From the NCBI RefSeq assembly GCF_024323335.1, contig NC_066585.1:341063346-341127345 (forward strand): a stretch of DNA of 64,000 nt. Direction: 5' to 3'. Below, piece after piece: positions 12,034 to 21,604 of this stretch. A program made the translations under genes and the position numbers. This DNA is from Lathyrus oleraceus (Eukaryota; Streptophyta; Magnoliopsida; Fabales; Fabaceae). The notes below the pieces were generated by a model, which had not been told where the DNA came from, did not search any database, and worked only from the letters and a program-made list of their open reading frames with translations. Numbering within the stretch: the stretch's first letter is position 1; every line of letters starts with the position of its first letter.

Positions 12034-12383
12034 TACATAGGCAGTAGATGCGACATCCTTGCGAGTCATTTTCTTTTAACCTTCCTTTTAGTAAATAGTA
12101 CTTTAGATATACCTATACCCTTTAGACTAGAACAACACTTATGAAAAGGGCTCCCTAAGAGTACCTAGGATGTTTTGGGTGCTTAAAACCTTCCCATTGC
12201 ATAACCAACCCCCTTACCCAGATCTCTGATATTTTTACTAGTTTTTGATTCGATAAAACTTTTAGGGTTTTGTTCGCTTTATAACCATTCCTTTGGATAA
12301 ATAGAAGTGCGGTGGCGAGTCGACTTGTATGGTTTATCTTGGATTTAGTCAATATCTCTAATGGTAACGAATACCCCGCTACA

Positions 12384-13565
12384 ATTGTGAGTAACTATTT
12401 GGTCAACCTTGGCTCCTAACTGGGTAATCAGTTCGCTAATGTGAATGTTCTGGTTCATGAACTCTTTGTTTTGTTGGGTTTGAGTAGTGATAAAATTTTC
12501 CATAATTTTCTCAAGGCTCGGCTTTGGTGGCACAGGTTGCATAGGTTGATTTGGTCTTGGGGCTTGGTAACCTGGTTGTCTCGGAGGTGTAGTATTTTGG
12601 ATAAGGTTATTGTTCTTATAGGAGAAGTTTGGGTGATTCCTCCATCCAGGGTTATAGGTATTCGAATATGGGTTCCCTTGGGCGTAGTTCACTTGCTCAG
12701 AGTTGGTTTCATTTAAGAGACTGCATTCTGCAGACTGGTGTCCTTTGGTTCCACATATCTCACAATCCGACGAAATTGCAGCTACAGTATTCGGGTTTAT
12801 GCATATATGCTCGACCTTGAGGGCCAACGCGTCCATTTTAGCTTGCATCCTGTCTATAGAGCTTAACTCATGTGCTCCTCCTTGGGCTTCCTTCTTCTCA
12901 ACTGTCACTCGTTCGACTCCCCATGATTGATGGTTTTGAGCCATATCCTCGATGAAGGCACTAGCTTCAGGGTAAGGTTTGTTCATCAGTGCACCGCCTG
13001 CGGCAGCGTCGATGGTTATCTTAGTTTTATAATGAAGTCCATTATATAAGGTCTGAATGATTAACCAATTTTCTAAACCATGATGTGGGCATGCTCTTAA
13101 CAACTCTTTATATCTCTCCCAAGCTTCGAACAACGATTCTCCTTGGTTCTGGGTAAATCTTTTTATGTGGTTTCGAAGAACAGCGGTCTTACTTGGGGGA
13201 AAGTATCTAGCCAGGAATACTTTTCTAAGGTTTTCCCAAGTTATTATGGAATTGGGTGGAAGGGAATCTAACCATGATAGGGCTTTATCTCTGAGGGAGA
13301 AAGGGAATAATCTTAAATTGATTGCCTCGGGAGAAGCTCCATTGGTTTTAAAAGTGTCTGCTAATTGGAGAAAGATTTTTAAATGTTGGTTTGGGTTCTC
13401 AGTAGCGAGACCTGCGAATTGTCTCTGTTGCACTAGTTGCAACAGGGAGGGTTTAAGTTCGAAATTATTTGTTGGGATGGTTGGGTTTACTATACTAGAA
13501 TTAGGTTCTTTGTTGGATGGTTAGGCGAAGTCCTTAAGAGGTCTTTGGTTTTGATCTTCGGTCAT
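12384..13565 (-). pseudogene. Athila-type gag, interrupted
   Basis: The start is taken at ATG 13565-13563 (MTEDQNQRP). Codon 15 is a TAA (13523-13521); the frame then stays open. It carries the usual Athila gag pattern: NFELKPSLLQLVQQ, LRLFPFSLRDKALSWL, WENLRKVFLARYFPPSK, FEAWERYKELLRACPHHG and, further on, a zinc knuckle around CEICGTKGHQSAEC. After a Pro/Gln/Asn-rich tract the frame is cut by the end of the element A LTR at 12383. Gag packages the genome in cytoplasmic virus-like particles. Confidence 0.9.
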
Positions 13566-13730
13566 AGCTCTCCTAATTCTATGGAAAAATAAACGTGCAC
13601 GAGCATAACGTTCAGGTTCCGCCAGAGGATATACTAAGCTTCCGGTGCTACAAGTCCTTCGCATTGACCGGCAGGTAACAACCTAAGTCTAAACGATATA
13701 ACAACAGGGTACGAAATTTGACGAAATTGG

Positions 13731-13748
13731 TCCCCGGCAACGGCGCCA
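13731..13748 (-). promoter_or_regulatory. PBS of the Athila-like element (tRNA-Asp type)
   Basis: On the minus strand this reads TGGCGCCGTTGCCGGGGA, the primer-binding site usual for plant Athila elements and reported as complementary to tRNA-Asp. It lies six bases inside the LTR end. Confidence 0.9.
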
Positions 13749-13754
13749 AAAACT

Positions 13755-15401
13755 TGATGCGTTGTTTTTCGCAAGTGTACGAACGCGTCAGAGTAATATA
13801 AAAGATTGTCGAATCCACAGAGACCAAATGTCAATCTATCGTTATCTATTGTTATGGTGTTTATCTAAGGTAATCGAAACAGGGTTTTTAAGAGTGCACA
13901 ATGAAAAATAAAGTATTAAATTCAATTCAATTAATAAAGACAGGTTCGAATGTAATTCACATAATCAATTAATAATCCAATTACTTGCTAATAGAATTAC
14001 TTATGGACAGTGTTTCCTACTTTGAAAAGAACCAATTTAACGGGAACTGTCGCTTTCGCGTATTCAGAACCGAGTTGTACTCCCTAATCAAACCCTCTTA
14101 TTGTCACTTATAAAAAGGCACGCATTGCGTTAGAGTAGTAAACCTATTTTTAAGAAATATAGTACCTTGACTAAGTTGAAAATTACTTTGACCTGGATTT
14201 CTTAACCAAAAGAGGTTCTCACGAACCAGACTCTAAACTTATAAACACGTCCGAAAATAGTTTCAAAATTACTTTTCTTTTTAAGTTAAAAACTCCTAAT
14301 GAACTAAACAAAGCACTTTCGCTATATTTGAAATAGTTAAAAACAACTAAGTTTAGACAAACGTCGGACGGCTTTCGATCTTACCCAATGGAAATTAAGT
14401 GCGGGAAAACTTAAGTTGAAAGTCAAAATAGCCCTTAAGTGTTTCTACGAACAATTGTACGGATTATCGGTTCAATTACGATCCTTACATTCTAACCTTT
14501 ATAGGTTTAGCTAGACATGGTAAAGTAAAGATGCATTTTAATTTAAATAAAAGTAGTGCGAGTGCGAGAAGTTAAATAAAAGTAGTGTGGTGCAAGAAGT
14601 AAATAAAAGTAGTGTAGTGCGGAAAATAAACGAAGTAAAGACGGTGCGGGACAGTAAACAAAGTAAAGGCAGTGTGGGAAATAAATAAAGTAAAGTGCGA
14701 GTGTGGGAAAGTAAACAAAGTAAAGGCAGTGCGGGAAATAAATAAAGTAAAGTGCGAGTGCGGGAAAGTAAAGTAGACAAAGGTAAAGCAATAAAACCTG
14801 CTCCAATCGGAGGGTCGAATAAAGTGCGTAACAGAAATAAAAATGGTGGCAGTATTAACTTCCTTCCAAAGTGCTCCAAACTCGATTACAGACTCGATTA
14901 CACAGTTGTGGCAACACTCTGATGTGAAGCGATTACCACTTTTACACAATACTGATATATGCCTAGTTGTAACTAAGTTTGGATGAAGAAACAAAATGAA
15001 GTCAAGGCTCTATTTATAGGCAAGCAAAATAATGGAAATGACAAGGATGCCCCTAAGTTTGAAAATGGGAGGGAAACATTTTGTTCTTGTGGCGCCCGCC
15101 ACAAGAGGAAATTGTGGCGCCCAAGTGGAGATAGTGGGAGATGTGGCAGTTGAGGAGAAGTTGGAACTGGGACACATCATGGTTGGACCCTTGACGCCAG
15201 CCACAGTGGGAGCCACAAGTGTAAAATCCTGATTTTTAGGCTTTTTAGCTCATTTTCACTCCTTTTCTCGATCGGGGCTCCGATTAGACTGAAAACCTGA
15301 AAACAAAGAAAAACATAGTAATAACATAACAAAATAACAATAAAACAACTAATATGCATGCGAAATCGGAGTCGAAAATACGGTGAATTTCAGTGTCATC
15401 A
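13755..15401 (-). repeat. 5' LTR of the Athila-like element (1647 bp)
   Basis: It is bounded by TGATG/CATCA inverted ends. A TATA box reads CCTATAAATAG on the minus strand at 15010-15020. A degenerate array of GTGCGGGAAATAAATAAAG-type units (57-bp period where clearest, 14672 and 14729) fills about 14557-14790. The stretch 13860-14520 holds nothing I recognise. Confidence 0.85.
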
Positions 15402-16981
15402 ATTAGGCTAATTAGATTGTTGGTTCAATTAGGTTAATAAATCTTGATTTTAGGATTTGATTAGCATATTAGGATTTAAATAGAATTTTCCTTAGAATTA
15501 ATTAGGATTTTTCCTTAGAATTTTAATTAGGAATTTTGTTAGGTTTAATTAGAAACAAATAGGATTGATTAAATTTAGAATCATCCCATTTTCAACATTA
15601 GGATTAGAATTCATCTTTAGGATTTAATCAACTTTAAACCATGGTTAGAATTTGATATATTTTGCAATTGAGCATTTTGCCCTTTATGGCCTTATTTTGT
15701 TATTTTTGTGTAAAATTGTATGCTCCCCTTAGGATTAGAATGCAATTAATTTTAGGACTTAACATAGAATTTTAGTCATGATTTTAATCAATACTTTGAC
15801 ATGCTCCCTTAGGATTTCTAATCTAACTTAGAATATTCAATCAATCCCTAATGCATGATCCCTTAGGTTAGTCTCTAACAATTACTAACTTCAATTAGAT
15901 CCAAACTTAGTTCCCTTCAAAACTAAAACCAAACCCCCAATTAAATTGATCAAAAGCAATTTTGATTAATTAAATCCTTTGAACTTGTATAATCCCCCAG
16001 TCTAATTAAGTGACCAAAAGACCCTTGGTCACTTAGTGGAACTTTTCTTTCACGCTGTGGAGCTCAAGTCCTCAAGACAAGATCTTCAATCAAGGCATCT
16101 TCGGTCATATCAAGCAGCGGATTATTCAAGCACATCAAAAGTGGCGTCTTCAACTTTCAAGCACATCAAAGGTGACGTCTTCAACTTTCAAGAACATCAA
16201 AGGTGGCATCTTCAATACTTGTTAAATCAAAGTTAGAAGTGTGTGACACGAGCCTTAAGCAATAGAGAATGAGTGGGACTGGAGTATTCCTACCCCCATT
16301 CTGAGTATCTTTGGGTATGGGATGTATGACCCAGCGCTCATCGTATTCACCTCTATTCATAGACTTTAGCACAATTCTAATCATACGATTGACAAGTCTC
16401 TCTTCACAAAGCAAAAGCAACAAAAGCAAGGATAACTTTAACAACTTATCAATCATGAATCAAGTTGTACGAGACAAGCCTTAAGTAATGGAGAAAGAGT
16501 GGGACTGGAGTATTCCAACCCCCATTCTAAGTATCTTTGGGTATGGGACGTATGACCCAGTGCTCATCGTATTCACCTCCGTTCATAGACTTTAGTGCAA
16601 TTCGAATCTAACGATTGATAAAGTCTTCATCTTCCCTACCAGAAACAACTACAAAGACACTCCTTTCTCCACTTAAAGTTTAAGACAAGGATTACATGCC
16701 ACGAGCCTTAAGTGGTAAAGAAGGAATGAGACTGGAGCTTTCCTACACTCATTCTGGATATCTTTGGGTGCGAGACGTTTGGCTCGTTGCTTATCGTATC
16801 CACCTTTACCCATAGACTTTAGGGTGATTCTTATCCAGTAACTATCAAGTCTATCCATTCTTCATTCTATTCAATTCTCAATCATTCCATTCAAATCATT
16901 CCAATCTCAATCATCCATTTCTTTTTCCTCCAATCAATTTCTTTTCAGCCCTAGTGGGCTGAACTACGAAAGCTCTGATTT

Positions 16982-18450
16982 CCTCATTGCACAATGAGGG
17001 TACGTAGGCAGGAGAACCCGGTTTCTTCGCGAGCTATCTTATTTATCAATTTACTTTTTCTATCCAATTCTCCATTCACACAACCTATACCATCTTTTTG
17101 AGATCAATCATACTGCTCCTTGGACTCCTTGTCCATCCTTTTAGGAAGTCCTAAGGACAGTCCATCTCTTCAATCGAGAGTTGTTTGGCTCTCATCCCAA
17201 ACGCTCACTTCATCTTTGTTTGACTCTCATCCCAAACACTAACTTCATCCTTGTCTGGCTCTCATACCAAACACTAACTTCATATTTGTTTGGCTCTCAC
17301 CCCAAACACTTAATTCAGTCTTTCTTTTCGGCTTTACCTTATAGTGGCGGTCCACTAGTCCATGTATTGGTAAATGCCTACCTACCTCTTCGATTGAGAG
17401 TCTATCCTTCTCTTGGATCCAAGATACTATCCTGAGTTGATCTCAAATTGCGAATTCCACAGCAAGTGATACAATCCTCCCTTGTGTGTTTGTCTTGTGA
17501 GACCCCGTTGCTTAGACAAACATCTCTCTTCCTTTCTGCTCGTAGTTCTGAACTACGAATGCTCTGACTTTCTCATTTCACGATGAGAATATGTAGGCAC
17601 GAGGATGTGAATCCTTGGCGAGCATACTTCTAATTATTCATCATTCGCCTTAGGGCATCATTCATATCTTTCACAATCCGTTATCTACTTTCGATCATAA
17701 ACCATTCACCCAGTGACATACTGTCTTTTGACATCGAAATACACTTTCCTTGGAATTCCTAACATATCCTTTTAAGACGCCTAACGAATAGTATGCATTT
17801 CACGCCTAGAGTTATTTGGCTCTCATCCCAAATATCTAATTCCTTCTTTTTAGCTAAAACCCTACAGTGGCGGTCCGCTAGTCCACGTATTGGTTAACGT
17901 TGTTTCCCTCTATGGTAGAAATATCATTTCTCTTATGGATTCCAATACACTTCCACCTTTCGATTTCAAACAATACTTATTCAGTCACTCAGCACTAGAT
18001 ACTCTATTTTGTGACTTCGGTCACTTCACTCCATTCATTTCCATGATACCTTCATATTCTACCTTCACCCACTTCATGTGATATACCTATTCTTTGAGCC
18101 AAATACATTATACCTTTGTGCTCCATCTTGTACTCTTTTTGTGAACCAAGAGCCGATTTGTTCGTCTTGTCAGACCCTGTAGTTTAGACAAACATCTCCT
18201 TACTTACTTTTGCAGTCGTACTTAGGCAACCCTTTCTTTTCAGTTATTCCAATACAGTGATACAAGTGTTATACGCCCTCACTGGTTGGTTGACACCAGT
18301 TTTACTCTTGGGTTCACATTTTCACCCCTTGTTGGAGTTCAAATCACACAATCCTTTGGTTCATACCATACTTTCTATCACACTCTTTCCACCTCCTGCC
18401 TCTAGTTCCTTGAACTACGAAGCTCTGAATTCCTCATTGCACTATGAGGA
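16982..18450 (+). other. Three stem-loops of the CTCAT..ATGAG family in B LTR
   Basis: CCTCATTG/CAATGAGG (16982-16989 with 16992-16999), TTCTCAT/ATGAGAA (17570-17576 with 17583-17589) and TCCTCAT/ATGAGGA (18431-18437 with 18444-18450). Each follows GAACTACGA(A) and GCTCTGA, and precedes TACGTAGGCA or a one-base variant. The 3' LTR copy keeps the first perfectly and has one arm mismatch in each of the other two (near 52855 and 53716). Confidence 0.65.
17182..17320 (+). repeat. 35-bp tandem repeat, 4 copies, in B LTR
   Basis: Unit starts are 17182, 17217, 17252 and 17287, with the core GGCTCTCATCCCAAAC. The homologous array is near 52443-52580 in the 3' LTR. Confidence 0.85.
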
Positions 18451-18766
18451 TACATAGGCATGACGGCCCTAATCCTCACCGATCACTTTATCTATTTCCC
18501 TTCCTTTCCCCTTATTCTTTTGCGAGTAATCTCTAGTTAACACCTATTCGAGCGAGAACAATCAAAACGGTTCCCATGGAGTACCATGGATGTTTGGGGT
18601 GCTAATACCTTCTCCTTGCATAACTGACTTCCTTACCCAGTATATCTCTTTTCCCCGGGTTTTATCGATGTTTTCCCTTCCCTTTGGGGATAAATAAAGT
18701 TTGATGGCGACTCTGTTGTATGTTCGAGCATGCGATACGTTCGGGTATATTTCCGCTAGCTTCAGC

Positions 18767-18784
18767 TGGCGACTCTGCTGGGGA
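18767..18784 (+). promoter_or_regulatory. PBS of Ogre B
   Basis: TGGCGACTCTGCTGGGGA lies two bases after the LTR end. C (39434-39451) and D (58098-58115) have the identical 18-mer on the minus strand. For Ogre elements the primer is reported to be tRNA-Arg. Confidence 0.88.
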
Positions 18785-19439
18785 TACTTCATTACTGGGA
18801 GTATTTCCTAGTCTCTAAAAGGATTCAAGCCTAGTTTAGGTTGTTCCCTCGCTAGTTTAAGTGCTTAACTCATAGTTATACTCGCTTTTATTTATCGCAT
18901 TCGCTTTATATTATGGATATATTTGTTACACTGTTGTTGGGATGGGTTTAGACTACATGAGAGGAAAGCTCTATACCCGAGCTTAGTATATACATAGGTT
19001 AGATTTGTGGATAGTCGTGTATACCTGCGTTTCGCGCGTTGGGGGTCACGAGAACCACCCCCATACTAGATTCACTTGGAAGTACTTTTGTCCTGTAAGT
19101 ATTCACTATGACAGGGTATTTTCATTTCGAGTCGATGACTCTGGGAGACCTTCTAGGGACCACCTTGGAGCATAGTCCACACCTGTGAGGGAGATATGGG
19201 TTTTCATTGAAGGAAACCATAGACTCTACCTACCTTGATACTCATGCTACGTCAAACTTTTGAACTTACAACATGTGGCATTTACAGATTGTCTAGAACT
19301 TTCCAGGGTTCCGACCCCATGTGACTTATTATCATATCATCATTGCATTATCATTCATCATGACCAATTTTTTTGCATATGCATGTCTTTTCCAAGAATC
19401 CAAGAGTCCAGTCTATTCACCAAGCAATTGCAGCGAAGC
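18785..19439 (+). other. 5' leader of Ogre B
   Basis: Untranslated sequence between PBS and ORF1. I see no repeat, hairpin set or coding signal that stands out. Confidence 0.6.
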
Positions 19440-21221
19440 ATGAATCCCGAGAGAAAAAGCATCCACAATTACAAGTTTGTGGAACCTCCATTGGCTGTGT
19501 TGAAAGGACTTGGGGCACATTTAGACCTGACTCAAAAAGACGCCTTCAAGGAAACATATGGTAACCTGCTGGGAATTCTGAACACCGAGGTCAACATCAC
19601 CGCTGTGCACACCTTGGTGCAGTTCTACGATCCACCACTAAGGTGCTTCACTTTCCAATATTATCAGCTAGCGCCGACATTGGAAGAGTATTCTCATATT
19701 TTGGGTATCAGGATAAAGAACCAGGTGCCCTACATCCGCACTAAGGAACTTCCTGAATATCGAGAACTTGCTGAAGCTCTGCATATGGGAAAGAAGGAGA
19801 TAAAATTGAACCTGAAACCAAAAGGTGGAATCCATGGCTTCACCTCTAAGTTTCTCGTAGACAAAGCTATCACTTTTTCTGAAGCTGGAAGTTGGACGAC
19901 CTTCAACGCCCATCTAGCTTTACTCATCTATGGGATTGTCTTGTTTCCGAATATGGAGGAGTTCGTAGACTTGGCTGCCGTTCACATCTTCTTGACTCAG
20001 AACCCGATTTCCACTCTTCTTGCTGATACTTACTATTCCATTCACGTAAGGACCTAGAAGAAGAAAGGGACTATCGTATGTTGCACCCCTTTACTGTATA
20101 GATGGTTTATTTCGCAGCTACCCAGTGAAGGTCCCTTAGTTGAGAACAAAGATAATCTGAAATGGCCCGAGAGGATCATGTCCTTAAAAGCCGAAGACAT
20201 CCCTTGGTATTCTTGAGTGTATGATGGTGTCAAGCTCATCCTCAATTGTGGGGAGTTTCCTAATGTGCCTCTTCTTGGTATAAAAGGAGGAATCAACTAT
20301 AACCCGAGGTTAGCATTACGATAACTTAGATATCCTATGGTGGACAAACCTGATCTCGAAAGTGTAAAAGGTTTTGTTTTGTACGAAGGAGTCGAAGAGC
20401 CAGAGTTGATCAAGAAGATTGTCAAGGCTTGGGGGTCGATTTATCCTCAAGGAAGAGCAAAGATGGGTAAGAAGAATTGTATCGCCAAGGAAGCATACAC
20501 CAATTGGGTCAAGAGCAGAGTCAGTGAGGTCTTATTTCCATTCCCACCCGAACCATCCATGAACCTCCAATCTTCTGAGCCAGAGAACCAGCCAAATTCT
20601 GAGATGGATGAATTGAAGAAGGTTATCAAGACTCTAGAGAAAGAGAATGTCGATCTCAAATCTAAGCTTGCTAAGATCTCATTGGAGAAAGAGACCTTGA
20701 AATTCAATTTGAATCGGAAAAGAGACCGAGTTCGTCAAGATGATGATGAGGTATAGACCGAGGTTTTCAAAAGACTCAAAGTGGGTGACACCCTCAAAGG
20801 GACTTATGCCAGTCTGACGACCAAAAAGAAGCAGTTGGCCGAAGCCCAATACCGAGCTGGTAAAGCAGAACTAGAACACATGGAGCAAATAAAGAAACTT
20901 CAAAGCCTGCTAGAAGCTTGTAAGAAGGAGTTAAAGGATGAAAGAAGCCGCAGCAAACAGCTAGAAGTCACCCTTCACCAGAACCAGGACGAGCTGAATC
21001 AGAGGCTAGAAGAGATCCAAAAGCTGAAGGAGCAATCACATGGGAACCCGAACGACATCAACATATAGTTGAATAAGCGTCCTGAAGACCCCTCCGACCG
21101 AGGGAAGACAGTTGTGAACAACCCCCCATCTGAAGAAAGTGCGATGTTGGGAAAATGGGGCGCCTTCCTGTCTCCCAAATCACAAGCTTACTATGAGGAG
21201 TTGTTATCTAATTGTTTCTAG
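19440..21221 (+). pseudogene. Ogre ORF1 of B, five internal stops
   Basis: The start is the ATG at 19440 (MNPERKS), where similarity to ORF1 of D begins. One frame runs to TAG 21219-21221 with internal stops at 20055, 20214, 20322, 20754 and 21066. The N-terminal two thirds match D's ORF1 (LVQFYDP, RCFTF, YQL, TLEEYSHILGI, GEFPNVPL, GINYNP). The C-terminal third (about 20580-21050) is Lys/Glu/Leu-rich and probably coiled coil. ORF1 upstream of gag is a known Ogre feature without established function; plant domains of unknown function of this type exist, but I cannot name one with certainty. Comparison with D suggests the 20214 and 20322 stops came from Trp and Gln codons. Confidence 0.85.
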
Positions 21222-21604
21222 CTGCTTGTATTTCAGTAGATTGAGGTCTGATCGAACTGATGTGATCTTCTTGTAGCCAATAGGCATTTTCTTGATGTAT
21301 TTGTATTCTGTTTTATTGACATGGAATAAAAGAGTTTCTCGATTATTGGCTTTATAAACTGTCTCTCTTTATTCGCTTCATAATTGCTTGTGTTAAATAG
21401 ACTCGCGAATTCCTTGGAATTTTATCTTTACAAAAAAATAGTAATGTTAAATGCACATATCAAATCTTTTTGCATGCATACATGCATCCATGCATATACT
21501 TGCCAAAAGCTGTCAGAAAACAAAATGCTTACACTCGCCGTTTTACTGCAGCAACAACGGCGACTCGTCATCCGTACTACACACGCTCCAGCAAATCTAA
21601 GATC
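21222..21604 (+). other. Spacer between ORF1 and gag of B
   Basis: About 380 bases, T-rich, with ATG-rich short frames. No feature is recognised apart from an in-frame run just upstream of the gag ATG. Confidence 0.55.

Larger units (their letters stand above)
1..12383 (+). mobile_element. Ogre-type (Ty3/gypsy, Tat lineage) retrotransposon A, 3' part
   Basis: The 5' LTR, ORF1 and most of gag lie left of the window. What remains, in order: gag-protease linker and protease, intron, pol (RT, RNase H, integrase), a 2.3 kb 3' UTR, the polypurine tract and a complete 3' LTR. The lineage call rests on the protease-RT intron, the long LTR, the downstream RNase H of the Tat type, and close similarity to elements B and C here. 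The right end interrupts an Athila-like gag frame at 12383/12384, so A inserted into that element. The five bases after the LTR are attgt; the matching copy would be outside the window. Frameshifts and stops make A non-functional. Confidence 0.93.
8181..12383 (+). repeat. 3' LTR of Ogre A (4.2 kb)
   Basis: It starts TGTAATACCCC after the polypurine tract and ends ATACCCCGCTACA, where the interrupted Athila gag frame resumes. The right end holds the block also found near the ends of the B, C and D LTRs (GTGCTTAAAACCTTCCC, near 12178). The middle is very AT-rich (9700-11300) and includes a 180-bp array. U3 would run from 8181 to about 9620 if the TATA-like box at 9591 is used. ORFs in the LTR have no recognisable product. 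Confidence 0.85.
12384..15401 (-). mobile_element. Athila-like Ty3/gypsy element, 5' part
   Basis: Read on the minus strand: 5' LTR (15401 to 13755), a 6-base spacer, the tRNA-Asp-type PBS, then gag. Element A interrupts gag at 12384, so protease, pol and the 3' LTR would lie left of the window. The outer LTR edge at 15401/15402 abuts B LTR sequence. The first 312 bp of this LTR occur again at 50349-50660 in the other B LTR. Confidence 0.88.
15402..18764 (+). repeat. 5' LTR of Ogre B, 3' section
   Basis: It is directly repeated at 50661-54049 and ends GCTAGCTTCA just before the PBS. Over about 255 bp from 16021 I count nine differences from the other copy; the other copy also has an extra ~26 bp near 52735. 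The 15402-16020 part is AT-rich with many TTAGGATT words. The rest is made of internal repeats: three ~225-bp units (from 16248, 16471 and 16698), a 31-bp repeat at 16127-16220, a 35-bp array and three modules headed by stem-loops. The ORFs here are short and unconvincing. Confidence 0.85.

Noticed and set aside
14538..14994. 113-140-codon Phe/Tyr/Leu-rich minus-strand ORFs in the Athila LTR
   Set aside because: Translated degenerate tandem repeats in several frames; no domain.
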